Below, one piece after another: positions 10,711 to 23,240 of a stretch of 64,000 bases of DNA. Source of the DNA: Azolla pinnata (taxonomy: Eukaryota; Streptophyta; Polypodiopsida; Salviniales; Salviniaceae); contig JBBBWG010010000.1 of the NCBI GenBank assembly GCA_037176905.1, forward strand, positions 112,854-176,853, read 5' to 3'. Position 1 is the stretch's first letter, and every line of letters starts with the position of its first letter. Made by a program: the position numbers and the translations under genes. The notes under the pieces are model-generated. The model was not told the DNA's origin. It worked only from the letters and a program-made list of their open reading frames with translations, and ran no database searches.

Positions 10711-12531
10711 TCGCTACCCTAACTGCTGCAACGAAGCTCTAAAAGCCATGGAAGCTTGGAGGAACACGCCGTCGCCCAACTTGGACGAGCATCATTCTCC
10801 ATCCGACTGTTTGACTGTGTCCCCCCCCGCCATCGCCCCACTTTCCCCTTCACGACTTTTCATGCCCGTCCTTCGTCTTCTCCTTCAGATTTCTTCTTCT
10901 TCTTCTTCTTCTTCTTCTTCCCACGTTGCGTTCCTTTGAATACTGTTCTTCTCTTCCAGAGAGAACCCCCCACCATGATCGCTGCCGCCATGAATCGTGG
11001 CCCTTTCTGCTGTTTTTTCCACAGCGCCTTCCAAAGGGAATGAGGCTGCGAGCGAGCGAGCGATCGATCCAGCGCATGAATCGCTGACGATCAGATCCAT
11101 CAGAAGGAAGAAGAAGAAAGAAAAAGGCGCATGAAATGCGTGCCATGAACCCAATCGATTCCGTCATCAAGCCCACATTTCTCTGCCGTTACAACACACA
11201 TGTTCCGCGAATCCTGCTCCCTCTGCCTCCACAGGTATCTATCTAACTCGCTACTCTGTTCTTTTAGCTCACCCACAGATCGAATCACCTGCTGGAAACT
11301 CTTGTCTGATCTCTGGTAGCATGCGCACACAGGAAAGCTGTGTAGCTACAGATTGCCCACAGCCTTGTTCTCCCAGCACAGCATTTGGAGCTTTCTGACA
11401 CAGGTGCAAGAAGGACGCCAGAAAATGAAAGATCCACGAATTTGTGCGCTTTGTCAGGCCCGAGAAATCCGTCTCATGGATTGGGGCCTGCTTCCAGAAT
11501 TGGATCAATGGAAAATTCTGAGTTTTCTGAGGGTGAAGTATGAGCTCACCCTCTTCTTGCTGCTTCTTCTTCAGTTTAGTAGCTTAGGGTACCACCATCA
11601 TGGGATAAATCTCTGCATTTTATAGCCCAAATACAAGGGCATATCAAACTTCAGGGGCTACAATCTCCAAACTGATGCAATAGGCAGCAGATATCAAACT
11701 TCAGAGGTTTACAATCTCCAAACTGATGCACATGGGCATATCAAAAACCAATGAGCTTTTATAATCTCCAAAAAACTTGAAGATAATAGGATGGAAAGTG
11801 GATGTGGAACATAGGATGCAATTGGCATCAATCAACAAAGGATTTGCCAGTGCCACACAATAATGCACATACTGAATGAAAAGAGGGTTGTTGCAGTTGT
11901 CCTAATTTGAGGACCATACAAACATATCTCTGAAGTTTCAGCTCAAGAAGAAGCAAAAAATGATACCCCACCATCATTCTCCTGCTTATCATTGCTCTGA
12001 GAGAATCATACGAGACTACTATTTCACTACAAAATGGCTTAAAGAGCATTTGTATCGAACGAGTCCAACCTTAGAAAAGAAACAGGTCTTCCAAAATGAA
12101 ACAGTGGTTCAAAAAACGGAACTGTGTTCGGAATCACTAAATCCGCAGCATAGTAGATCCCAGGCATAAAAAATAGTAAAGCAGTCAACAAATCAGAAGC
12201 ACAGTAGATACCAGGCATCAAGAAAGTAACAAAAATGAACTGTTCTCAAGAAGGCAGAAAATTGAGATTACTCTAACGAAAACTTGGACATCAGAGACAA
12301 TCCGTCCCAAAGAAAATGAAACTCTCCTTTTGGGGTTACTTAGGAGGATATATAATGAATGAGCTTTGCTGGTTTCTGCTTCTTCATCACCTAGCTACAC
12401 GCATTATGATGGTGGAGTGATCCATGATGGAAATTATTGTGCTGTTGATCCAGAGTTTACAAGTCCGATTCTTCGAAAGAAGAAAAAATCGCCAAAAAAC
12501 TACAAGATTCTCCTCCAGCTTGCTTTGCTCT
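10711..12531. other. Intergenic stretch without a recognised gene; minor direct repeats
   Basis: No frame shows a known domain. A TTC run at about 10888-10918 lies near the start. At 11638-11765 a ~63-bp unit (ATATCAAACTTCAG...ACAATCTCCAAACTGATGCA) is repeated about three times with decay. At 12140-12225 a short AGCA(T/C)AGTAGAT(A/C)CCAGGCAT motif occurs twice. The right end holds the 3' untranslated region of the DiT1-type gene. Confidence 0.5.
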
Positions 12532-15500
12532 CTACCAGAGGCCCAAAACCTTCCACCAGACGCCGCCAGCACCGAGCCAAATCACGATGTTTACAACCGA
12601 GATCAGGAAACCATAGCCCCACCACTTGGAGAGAGGAACATAGTTTGCTCCATAGAAGACAGGTGCTGAACCGATGCCATAGTGGGTGATGCCACCCATG
12701 ATGTTGGAGAGGAAAGCCAGCACCAGAGCTCCAAAGAGGGGTGGAGTTCCTAGAGCAGTAGCAACAGACAAGAAGGCAGTGAACATGGCCCCAATGTGAG
12801 CTGCACCACTGGCGAAGAAATAGTGCGAGTAGAAGTACAAGAGAACTAGGATGCCGAAGGCAGGCTGCCATGCTAAGCCCAATCCTCCAACCACCTGCCA
12901 TAAGGATTCAGACACAAAACGATTGCTTTTATACTTTGGAATCCAGATAACACGCACCCACACCTTCTACGTACCTTTACGACAGTTTCGCTGAACCAAG
13001 AGATCAATCCATACTTATTGAGGTAGCTAGCCATGGCAATCAGTGCTGCAAACCACGTCAACGTATCCCATGCAACAGCCTCGCCGAGACATTCCTTCCA
13101 TGTGACGACGCCGGTTGTAAGGAGGACTGATAGGCCCAAAATGGCCGACGTCACTGCATCCACTTTGATGGCCCCTCCAAAGATCCACAAACCAACCTAT
13201 TACGATGAATGTCCATGGAATCAAATCCGAGATCAGCACAACAAGTGAATCAGATCCCATAGCAACATTCATGACTCGCATTTCACATGCTTTGAGATAA
13301 TCTCAGCATAAGAGACCATTTTTCAGCAGCCAAAACACAGGGTTCTATTTTTAGTGCCATGTATTTTTCTAATGTGGACTTCTATCACCGCCCGCAAGTC
13401 ACATTCTATATCAATGCCCATAGAAGTAATTCATCAGAGAAGAATACAGCAAAACATGCTATTTTTTAGCACAATGCAATCGGCATGAGAGACTATTCCA
13501 GCCCAAAACATTGTGCTCTCCTGCCTGGTAAGAGCGCTATGTGTTCAGCATCAGCTAGTATTCCAGCAAGAAAAAAGCTTGATGTTTTTGAGCACACAAT
13601 TGCAATCGGCATGAGAGAACTATTCCAGCCCAAAACATTGTGCTCTCCTGCCTGGTAAGAGCGCTATGTGTTCAGCATCAGCTAGTATTCCAGCAAGAAA
13701 AAAGCTTGATGTTTTTGAGCACACAATTGCAATCGGCATGAGAGAACTATTCCAGCCCAAAACATTGTGCTCTCCTGCCTGGTAAGAGCGCTATGTGTTC
13801 AGCATCAGCTAGTATTCCAGCAAGGAAAAAGCTTCTTGATGTTTTTGAGCACAATTGCAATCGGCATGAGAGAACTATTTCAGCCCAGAACAGTGTGTTC
13901 TCCTGCCTGGTAAGAGCGCTATGTGTTCAGCATCAGCTAGTATTCCAGCAAGAAAAAAGCTTGATGTTTTTGAGCNNNNNNNNNNNNNNNNNNNNNNNNN
14001 NNNNNNNNNNNNNNNNNNNNNNNNNNNNNNNNNNNNNNNNNNNNNNNNNNNNNNNNNNNNNNNNNNNNNNNNNNNTTCAGCATCAGCTAGTATTCCAGCA
14101 AGGAAAAAAGCTTGATGTTTTTGAGCACAATTGCAATCGGCATGAGAGAACTATTTCAGCCCAAAATATTGTGTTCTCCTGCCTGGTAAGAGCACTATGT
14201 GTTCAGCATCAGCTAGTATTCCAGCAAGGAAAAAAGCTTGATGTTTTTGAGCACAATTGCAATCGGCATGAGAGAACTCTTCCAGCCCAGAACAGTGTGT
14301 GCGTTCCAGGTGAAACACAATGATGTATTCAGCATCAGCTAGTATACCAGCAAGAAAAAGAAGCAAATGTTTGGATTCGGGCGCACGCAGTGCATTTGAT
14401 TTATTCAATCCTTAAGAAGGGAGCAAGAAACGTTTTCCGTACCGTGACAAGAAGGGTGCCAGCCATGATGACCTCGTTCTTCGACATGGGGCCCATCTGG
14501 TCGAGCTTCTCCTGGGCGAGCTTGGGCGCATCGGGGCTGCTCTTGATGGTGGGGGGGTAGATGATGTAGAGAAGGAGGGGGACGACGAGGAGGGAGATGA
14601 AGCCGGGGACGATGGCGGCGACGGCCCAATCAGTCCAGCTGATGGTCTGGCCGATGGCGCCCGCGGCGAGGTTCACGGTGAGGGGATTCGCAGCCATGGC
14701 GGTGAGGAACATGGCGGAGGAGATGACCGAGGTCTGGAAGCAGGTGAGCATGAGCCAGGAGCCGAGCTTGTGCTCGGTTCCATCCCCAGCTCGGCTTCCG
14801 CAGGCGATGCAGAGCGACTTGACAAGCGGGAGGAAGATGCCCCCGGCGCGAGCGGAAACCGAAGGAATCGCGGGCGCAAGCAGCGCCTCGCTGAAGACGA
14901 GGGAGTAGCCGAGGCCCAGCGAGGTCTTCCCGAAGAGGCGAACGAACTGGTAGGCCACGCGGTTCCCGAGCCCCGTCTTGATGAATCCGCGGGCGAAGAA
15001 GAAGGCGAGCGCGATGAGCCACGGGATGGGGTCCCCGAAGGCCGAGAAGGCGGCGGCGAAGCTCAAGGTCTTGGTCAGAACGCAGGCCCCGAGGCCCATC
15101 AGGGCCACTGCTCCGAGAGGCAAAGGCTGCGTGATTATGCCCACGATCGTCGCCAGGAAGATCGCCAGGAGCTGCCATGCGTTCCTCGACACTCCCGCCG
15201 GCGCCGGCGCGATCCAGATCGCGGCCCCCGTCGCCAGCGCCGCTGCCAGCGTCTTCAGATCCGCCCCCTCCCACTTGGGCTTCGGCTGCTCCTGCACCGC
15301 GCTGCTCGCCTTCACCACCACTCCTGCGCTTCTCCCCTTGCTCTCCCTCTCCGCCATGCTATTGTTCTTGCTGCTGCTGCTGCTGCTTCTTTCCACCAAA
15401 GGAAAGAACCCTAAACCCCCACAGCTGCTCCGGCCATAGCCCGACCCCGATGACCGTGCCCGAGCATCCCAAGCAGACCGGGCCGAAGAACGAGAAGAAG

Positions 15501-15723
15501 ACGAGCAAGATGCCCTAGATCCGAGCTGCGCTGTGTACCTTTGCTTCAAGGAGAGCTGCCCCTGGCTGCTGCTGCGCCCCTCCGACGGTGCGCCCAGCTT
15601 CTTCTCTGGCCGCGACCAGGAGCAGATCCGCCTGCCTGACGGAGACGACGGCGCATCCATCCGCAGAGCCAGGCCTGGGGAAGAAGAAGAAGAAGCAGAA
15701 GAAGACAGATGCGCAGTCGCCAT
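12532..15723 (-). CDS. DIT1: Chloroplast 2-oxoglutarate/malate translocator, DiT1 type (DASS family)
   Basis: Three exons on the minus strand (15723-14443, 13196-12975, 12894-12532) splice in frame into about 621 residues. The first ~140 residues are Ser/Arg-rich, as in a plastid transit peptide. The rest is a multi-pass transporter with family motifs: GAAIWIAPAP, TQPLPLGAVALMGL, FFFARGFIKTGLG, ITSILSA-like segments, WDTLTWFAALIAMA, FYSHYFFASGAAHIGAMF, THYGIGSAPVFYG and the C-terminal WWKVLGLW. This closely follows angiosperm DiT1/OMT1. The protein exchanges malate for 2-oxoglutarate across the inner chloroplast envelope, supplying carbon skeletons for ammonium assimilation and photorespiratory nitrogen recycling. 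DiT2 relatives, which also carry glutamate, are the main alternative; the C-terminal signature favours DiT1. Intron 1 is 1.25 kb and holds a tandem array and the assembly gap. Confidence 0.93.
13477..14390. repeat. ~127-bp tandem repeat array inside intron 1 of the DiT1-type gene, interrupted by a 100-N gap
   Basis: The motif TTCAGCATCAGCTAGTAT recurs at about 13544, 13671, 13798, 13924, 14076, 14202 and 14330, a period of 126-128 bp. Each unit also carries CTTGATGTTTTTGAGCACA and GCAATCGGCATGAGAGA. Positions 13976-14075 are exactly 100 N, so the true copy number is unknown and the array may have collapsed in assembly. Plus-strand frames that appear to run through it include the unknown bases. 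Confidence 0.95.
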
Positions 15724-17073
15724 GGCCGCGGGAGGATCGACGCCTCCAAGCTCCTAGATCTGGCCCTGCGGGAACGAAGCTCTGTCCTGAAGAGAAGCAA
15801 AGAGAACAGGAACAGGAACAGGAACAGGAACAGGACAAGAAGAAAGAAGAAAGAAGAAGAAGACGAAGAAGAGGGCAGAAAATATGTGTTTTTTTTTTGT
15901 TTTTTATTAATGAATAAAAAACAATAGAAATTAAAACAAATCCTGGAAAATTCGGGCACCACCCAATCGAGGAGGGGATCCTATCGGCCTAATCTCAGCC
16001 GTCCAATCGGAATCTCCGGCCTCTTCTTGCATGTAATGCACCACAACACAAAGATCCTCTTTCTCCTGATTTGAAGGACGCTAGGACAGTGTGTAGTTGT
16101 GTAAAACTTGTTGTGGGATTTAGACAGTGTGCGGATGTAAACTTGCTGTGGATTTAGACAGTGTGCAGATGTAGACTTGCTGTGGATTCACGAGTTAATC
16201 AGACGCTGCGAATTCGTGGCTTCTGCTAAGCGCCGGACTCGAGACTCCGTCTGTTGATCTGTTTTCGCTGCTCAGAAAGAAGGACATATATATATGTATA
16301 TAGATTGCTTTGGCTAGTCCTTCTCGGATTAGATTCTAGTTCGACTCGACTGCTGCTGCGTTCCCTGCTCGTCGACGACATGCACAGATTCCTACCTCGA
16401 TCCAATGCTCCTCTCGTGCTCTCCGCACCTCTGTTCCATGCGCATTTCCCATCCATCCAATCCAATCCATCCCGATTTTCTGGTGGTGTTTGCTGCATCC
16501 ATCGCGGCGCCCCTTTTTGCTCTGCTTTATATCTTTCAGCGCTTCGGATCGGCTTTTGCTCGGCCTTTCGTGGCCGTAAAACCGCTGCCCGAATCCCTCC
16601 TCGAGGGGCTTTGCCGATGCTTCTTGCCTCCATCATCTATCTGCATAATGCTCTTTACAGGAGGGCGGTGGACCTCGGCTTGGGGGAGCCTTTCCCTTCT
16701 GTTTATTTCATCGCGGAAGATGTCAGAGATTCGCAGCAGTTGTTTGATGCATGCCTCTCTCTCTCTCTCTCTATCTGTATGTTGTAGGCCCACCATCCGT
16801 CAAAGAGACGCGGGTTAAACAACTCGTACCTAAAAACTTCTTCTCCCGAATTCTGGCACTGAATAGAGTGTTGCATAGGTTAGCGCACAACAGATTATAC
16901 AGGGCAGAAGGCAAGCTCCACAACATGCATGTGTTGTTGGATCTGTGCAGTTCCCCCCGCACCGTTTCTCCCGTTAACGAAGGGATGCATTTTTCTCCTG
17001 CTGCTGCAGCAGGAAATCTGGAATCTTTCACGGAATGGGGCATGTTGTTGTTAACAGCCTCCCATCTCCCCGT
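15724..17073. other. Intergenic region upstream of the DiT1-type gene, no recognised gene
   Basis: The left part should hold the promoter and leader of the minus-strand transporter. It contains (GAACAG)n and (GAA)n runs at about 15805-15875 and an AT-rich segment at 15888-15925. A ~45-bp unit (TTAGACAGTGTGCRGATGTARACTTGCTGTGGATT) is repeated imperfectly two to three times at about 16085-16190. Frames at 16254-16818 show no known domain. Confidence 0.5.
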
Positions 17074-17177
17074 ATCATGCACGCATCGCAAACCGTTGGT
17101 TTTCAATTGCTCGAGTTTCCGTTTCTTTTATGTCAGCTTGCATCACATTCACCAACGGTTTGCGATGCGTGCATGAT
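17074..17177. other. 27-bp perfect inverted repeat with 50-nt loop (hairpin, possible small-RNA precursor)
   Basis: Bases 17074-17100 are the exact reverse complement of 17151-17177, with 50 nt between, so a transcript from either strand would fold into a 27-bp uninterrupted stem. The length suits a plant miRNA or siRNA foldback, but perfect pairing is unusual for an old miRNA. Another possibility is a recent inverted duplication without function. No transcript evidence is available from sequence alone. Confidence 0.5.
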
Positions 17178-17337
17178 GCGTGCATCACATTCACATACAG
17201 ACAGCAGGTCTCTGCAAACAGCGCATTTGGCCATCGCAATGCGGAAGAACTATGCGTAAAGAAAGGGCATTTCAGAAACGAATCTCGATTCTCTACAAAA
17301 CCGGCCCCCCGAGGGATATGCCAATATAAGCCCCCAC

Positions 17338-17590
17338 AAAACCCTAAACCCTAAACCCTAAAACCCTAAAACCCTAAACCCTAAACCCTAAAACCCTAAA
17401 ACCCTAAACCCTAAACCCTAAAACCTTAAACCCTAAACCCTAAAACCTAAAACCCTAAACCCTAAACCCTAAAACCTAAAACCCTAAACCCTAAAACCTT
17501 AAACCCTAAACACTAAACCCTAAACCCTAAAACCCTAAACCCTGAAACCCTAAACCCTAAAACCCTAAACCCTGAAACCCTAAACCCTAA
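17338..17590. repeat. Interstitial telomere-like repeat (CCCTAAA/CCCTAAAA)n
   Basis: About 250 bp of mixed CCCTAAA and CCCTAAAA units with a few CCTTAAA and CCCTGAAA variants. CCCTAAA is the complement of the plant telomere repeat TTTAGGG. The tract ends about 145 bp upstream of the ATG at 17737, within that gene's promoter. The mixture of 7- and 8-base units argues for an old interstitial or degenerate tract. Confidence 0.95.
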
Positions 17591-17702
17591 TCTGGCAAGA
17601 TCAGAAGAGATTTGGCAGGTTTATGAAATAGGGCTCCGTGTTTCGTGAATTTCCAAACGTAGCCCCCTCCTTCAAATCCTTTTCCTCTCTTCTGCAGACG
17701 CA

Positions 17703-17734
<32 letters not shown>

Positions 17735-17736
17735 CG

Positions 17737-18777
17737 ATGGCGATGAAGAAGCGCAGGTCCGAGGCCTCCTCGTCATCTGCTCTCGAAGACGCCGATCGCA
17801 GCCTCCATGCCTCCTTCTGCTCCGCTGCCAACTCCCTCTCCCATCTCTACACCCAGGCCCACGCTCAGAACAAGATCGCCTTCCTCGCTGGCCAGCGCTA
17901 CAACCTGGTATCCCCGGATCTCCGTTTTCTTCTCTTTCTGCTTTCTCTCTTCTTCTTCTTCTTCTTCTTCTTCTTTTCGCACCGTCTCTTGCGTTCGCCG
18001 CTGGAGCTCTTCTTGTGCCACGTTCCGTTCTGTTCTTCTCGCCATTTTGCGTATACCTGGTGTCCTCGATCACCATTCTTCTCATTATGCTTTCTTTCTT
18101 TCTCTTCCTCTGTCGTTGCATTTTGTTTCGTTTTTTGCTTTTGTCGCCGCTTTACCTTCTTGTTTCCTTTAACTGTACTACACCGATACACATAGACCCT
18201 TCTGATGATGATCGCTTGCGAAAGATTTGTCTTTTTGATGGTCTTAGAATCCGGTCTTCCGTTTTTCTTTTATGATGTTAAAGCTCTCCTGTGGACATTG
18301 CTAAGCTCTCCTGTGGAACGTTAAGCTCTCCTGTGGACATTGCTAAAGTTTTTCCATAGTGTAAGCTTTACTGAACTCTTCTGTATGAAGAGTTTGTCTT
18401 TAAAAATGCAAGCTTTGATCAACTTATCTTTCTGAAGGAGTTGTTTTCATCTAGTTTGTAGTGTAGTCACATTCAATGCTTTTATTTTAGCGTTCATCTG
18501 AGCTTCTTTAATCTTCATTTTTCTAGGAGAAGCTTTGTGAATGGATGCAGAAGTATCACCACGAGTTCAGTAGCCTGCCATCCCCAATCGATATCTTGAA
18601 CCATATTAAGGTACTGCGATTTATTACATGGGTTTAGGTCTGCCTTTCCATCAGTTTTCGGAATTTATAAGCCTATCTCAATTGTGTTCACAGAATGAGC
18701 TGGATAGTATCAACCATGCTCCCATAACGGTAATACAAGTGCAAAATGCATCCACTGCATCTCACCGTACATTCTGA
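17737..18777 (+). CDS. Small conserved plant protein of unknown function (SFCSAANSLSHLYTQA family)
   Basis: Three exons join in frame: 17737-17907, 18527-18610 and 18694-18777. The product has about 112 residues. After a basic MAMKKRRSE start comes a helical block (ADRSLHASFCSAANSLSHLY), then an Ala/Gln-rich segment (QAHAQNKIAFLAGQRYNLEK). EWMQKYHHEF and a PSPIDILNHIKNELDSINHA segment follow. This pattern matches a small plant-specific family that I recall from databases, sometimes under a doubtful 'holocarboxylase synthetase' label; no such enzyme motif is visible. Exon 3 reads through a possible donor (ACGGTAATA at 18727) to a nearby stop, so a further 3' exon is possible; an open segment near 20756-20841 preceded by a good acceptor is one candidate. 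The 5' leader has a (GAC)n run at 17700-17732 and telomere-like repeats upstream. Confidence 0.7.
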
Positions 18778-21700
18778 GAGCTCCCTAGGTATAATCTATT
18801 CCACTTACCGGATGTTTTATGTGGAACCTGTTGTATACCTATTTTGTCATGTTTCATATTGAAGTGTTTATTTATTGATAAAAGTTTCAATATTTAAGCA
18901 TCCAAGGAGATGTAATGCAATTTTTTTTCTCAGAAGAGGAATGAAACCTTCCTTGTTGCTTCTGCGCACATAGGTGCATATTCACATATGTATATAATTA
19001 TGAATTTTTGTATGTGCATGACTTCTAAGTTGTAGGTGTTTTTCATCAAGTATTTGCGGTCCAGTTGTTCCCACATATATTGCTAGATTGGTCTAGAAAA
19101 CCTGTTGGACTTACCTTTGCAATAGCTTTGGCGTCTTCTAGGCTCTAAGTTAGTATTTGTTTCCTAGCTACTTCATGGGATGTGGCACTTCTACTCGAAT
19201 ATTATTGTCCCTATCACTATGCTGCTCATTATCTCTAATCACGGACATTGTCAGCTTTGTCCTTTGATTTTTTCGTTTGATTCTTTTTAAGGCCACGAAG
19301 CTTGTTCTAATCTAGTAAGTATATTTGATGTATCAAACTTCTATTGCCTTAACTCTTACCATTCATTGTATATTGGACTTTTACTGCCATTGTTCTTAGT
19401 ATTATGTTTGTAACCTAATTTCAAACGTCTTCAGACGAACGGATAAGTTGATGAAATGAGTTCTACAAGTTCCTCATTGTTTCTTTCCGTTTGTTTCTTC
19501 TCTTCATATGATGATGCTTGTCCTTAAATATTCAACATAATTTGGACCATCTCTAAATTGTAAGATAAATTTCAGTTCTCAAATAATGGTGCTCACAGTT
19601 GTGGCTGATGATTCACTTCAATTGCCGGTCTTGTGACCCGAAAGATGCTAACCTTCAACATTGATCAAGCTGTGGATAATATTCCAAGCGTTTATGTCTG
19701 ATAAAAATTGCTATTAATTCCTCTTGCATTCAATTCTGATTACTTCCATGGTTTGGTTGTCAGCTAAGGTGAGGTGCAGGCACTTGAAATACTTGTGGAG
19801 GTTTTATTCTTTTTGTATGAAAAGTTTTTGGGTAAATGTTTTGTTGCAACAGCTGTTTCTACATAATATTGTTTTCTTCTGATTCTTCGTTGTATTTTTT
19901 AAATTTCCATGCTAATTTTTTAATATCTTGTGCTATAAACCATCATTACCCCCCTCCTGCAGTTGCCATTTTTTTCTCATCTTTACAAAAAATACAGCTC
20001 TGTTAATGTGCTTCTCATTTTATCGATATTCTATTCTCACATAAGGTATGTATGTTCTGTTCTGTGAACAGCCATTGGTTTGGAAACCATATACAAAATT
20101 TGCATCAATCTTTTGGAGATACTCCTGGAAAAATGTATCATACTATATTCTCATTTGTCCCATACTAGCAACGTTTCTTTTCTTCAACTTAGAGTACATT
20201 AATACATTTGATACATGCGGACGTACTAGGATGAACGAATTGTGTTCTGGTAAATCAACACTCATGTAACACCTGAGCGCATGGATGCTTACTTCTTTTT
20301 TTTCACATCTGTATTAATATTGAGCTCTGTACAGTGCTGTTTTTCACCGTTTTGCTCTGTATCTATAAGGAACCATTGGTTTTGATTGTCCACGATACAA
20401 AATGTATGCAGGCTTTCCGTTGAAATGGTGCCTCTGGGCAAATATGTTGTGTAGTTATAGATATGTTGCAATCTCTTTTTTCTTGACATCTGTAAACATA
20501 TCTACATTTAATTTTGAGAAAATTTATTTAGATGGCAGAGTCATGAATTGAAACCAATATCGAACTGTTCATTGTGGAAGGGGGGAGGTTATGATTATGT
20601 GTTCAGTTACCAATATGTAATCACTCAATTGATTGAATTATGCGGTTTGAGCTCACCGATGTTTGTAGCAAACATGCTTATACTCTTTACCTTTCTAATG
20701 GATTTATTCATGCAAGTTACTGAAGTGAAAGATGTTTTTTGGGCTTACTTATCAGAGACTGCAATGAGCCAGAATTCTGCTGGAGGTAATCGCCTCAGAA
20801 ATAAACATGTAACTGACGGTTCAAACGTGGCATGGCCATGACTGTTTGTCTCTCGCTTAAAGGGGTTGGTGCAAAGCATGTATGATTCGAAGTGGCAGAG
20901 TTGTAGAAACATTTGTAACGAATGTGTTGTTTTGTAGCACTACTACTGTATGATACAAAGCTTTTGAGGTGATGATACATCGGAGGCTATGTTTGATTTC
21001 CACATGCAGTCCTGAGTACTGATATCATCGTGGTAGCTTGCATCCTAAGAGCTGTATATTTTTGTACAAGGATGCTAACTAGCAAAGCTGGAATGGAGAC
21101 CTTGTGAAGGCTTCTTCTTTGTGGAACAATATATCAAAAGTTTGATCTTAGTCATTGGTCATCGCGAATTCAACAAGTTCATGCTTTGTTTCTCCAAGAA
21201 AAGTTCTTCTTTGGAGGAATAGTTTCTGTTATTTGTTTCACCATTCTTAACCTTATGAAGTCCTAAGAATGTCGTCTAAGTGTTTCCTTGGATTTGTGCA
21301 AACTCAACATCAATAAAGATGATTTCTACATTTGTTCGATTAACTCAATGATGTCATGATCTATGTATATGGAGGCTTGATGATGAAGCTTAGGTCATGA
21401 TCGATCATTCCAATCCATGCGTGATGTGCCCCCTAGTGAAGCAGCAGAAACAATGCGAGGAAAAGAAACTAGTAACAAAAAAGCATTTACCTGGTGACGA
21501 CAGAAGAAGGGGAAAAGAACTTGTGGTTGCAAAAGGGATTACGTAACTGCTGACTTGCGCAACGGTGCTCCAAGATGAAACAGTATGTCAAGGAGGATCA
21601 TTCAGCAACAGATAATGCTCCTCTGACCAAATTGGTGGTGAAATCCCTGACACGGATCGAGTAACAGATAGATATGAGCCGTAAGGAGAGCTGGAAGTGA

Positions 21701-22560
21701 CAATCATGGCAGAATGCCGAGAATCAATGGCACATGGTCCGCAATTCAGACAAAAGCAAATCCGCTACAGGGGAAAAGGCTACCCCAGCTTCATTCGGAC
21801 AAGAGGCACGTGGTCAGACGAGGCGCAACTCTCATTCATGCGCTCCTTCATTCATTCATCCGTTCTTATGCGTGCGAGGAGCCATCCGTACAGAGCCAGT
21901 TTTCCACGAGAATAGCGCGATCCATGGAAAACCAGCGCATGATCCGTCGTCAGCAGAGGCAACGATTTGGATTTGGATCGATCGAGCGATCAGGCGAATC
22001 AAGGCACAAAGCAGATGGTTTTTTCACGCACACCGGCAACAAAGGCAACGACGCAAAGTGTGGCGGTTGCGTTGCTACCTTTGCATCTGTATGTATGCGA
22101 TCGATCCCATCTCTTGGTTCCTGCCGCAGATGCCCGCGAATCTTTAGCTGTAAAACATTGTCTCTCTCCCAATGTGTGTGTACTGAACAGTTCTTTTCTT
22201 CTTCCTCCTCTTTCTTCTTCTTTCTTTCTTCTTTCTTCTTCTTCTTCTTCTTCTTCTTCTTTTTTGCTTCTCCTTTGCTCCATGGGAGACACGTGGAGGG
22301 GTTCAACAATGACAAATGCTGGCACCGACATTTGTAGGTCAACGGCTGCAAAGAGAAGGCCACGTGTCGGTCACATTCAAAAAACATTGCAAGAGGACTC
22401 GGGTGTATCTTCCTCATATTTCTCTGCTGCATCAAAGTCCAATGTATGTATGAAATGCAAATGCATGCATCCATACATGCATGCATGCATGTGTTGCCTG
22501 AATCTCACTACCTTGAAGATCTCAGTGCTTCCTACTTGCAAGCTGTTAAGTCTATATATC
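18778..22560. other. Long AT-rich intergenic or 3' region with no clear gene
   Basis: No frame carries a recognisable domain. An open stretch at 20548-20841 could be a terminal exon of the upstream gene or chance. Short similar segments occur at about 20060-20110 and 20365-20415 (CATTGGTTT...ATACAAAAT). Poly-pyrimidine (TTC)n is present at 22197-22262. GC-richer sequence at 21700-22140 has overlapping frames in several phases, a sign that none is coding. Confidence 0.5.
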
Positions 22561-22564
22561 TCTG

Positions 22565-22724
22565 TATCTAGCTAGCTAGCTAGATAGATAGCTAGATAGC
22601 TAGATAGATATAGATGGATAGATAGATCCTCCTCCATCTCCAACATCACCATCATCTAGAATAGATGGATAGATAGATAGATAGATAGATCCTCCTCCAT
22701 CTCCAACATCACCATCATCTAGAA

Positions 22725-22758
<34 letters not shown>

Positions 22759-22845
22759 CCTCCTCCATCTCCAACATCACCATCATCTAGATATAGATAG
22801 ATAGATAGATAGATAGATAGATCCTCCTCCATCTCCAGCATCACC
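22565..22845. repeat. Minisatellite: ~65-bp unit containing a variable (GATA)n block
   Basis: Four copies of a unit with core CCTCCTCCATCTCCA and ATCACCATCATCTAGA start at about 22628, 22691, 22758 and 22823. Between the cores lie (GATA)n tracts of differing length, so microsatellite slippage is nested inside minisatellite amplification. A CTAG/GATA lead-in begins at about 22565. Confidence 0.9.
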
Positions 22846-23196
22846 ACCATCATCATCATCATCACCACCACCCTCCATCAGTCATATCCAGCTCCAATCT
22901 CCCACAGATATACATCAGCTACCAAGTCTTTCTTTACCCTCCTCCTCCATCCCCACCTCCATCTCCATCTCCATCTCCATCATCATCATCATCATCATCA
23001 CCACCCTCCATCAGTCATATCCAGCTCCAATCTATACATCTGCTACCTAGTCTTTCTTTCCCTCCTCCTCCTCCATCTCCACCTGCATCTCCATCATCAT
23101 CACCACCCTCCATCAGTCATATCCAGCTCCATCTCCCACACATACATCTGCTACCAAGTCTTTCTTTCCCTCCTCCATCTCCATCTCCATCTCCAT

Positions 23197-23240
<44 letters not shown>

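Noticed and set aside
13793-14323. 176-residue plus-strand frame through the N gap
   Set aside because: It runs through 100 unknown bases and simply reads the ~127-bp intronic repeat of the transporter gene on the opposite strand.
13477-14390. CRISPR-like array
   Set aside because: Units are ~127 bp with no distinct spacers, and the DNA is a plant nuclear intron.
14770-15414. 214-residue plus-strand frame opposite the transporter exon 1
   Set aside because: It is a GC-rich shadow of the DiT1 coding exon; the minus frame carries clear transporter motifs.
16254-16818. Overlapping 130-180-residue frames on the plus strand
   Set aside because: Several frames overlap with no domain, no clear splice partners and no favoured codon use.
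21697-22575. Overlapping frames of 70-200 residues
   Set aside because: They run through poly-pyrimidine TTC repeats, overlap in all phases and show no family motif.
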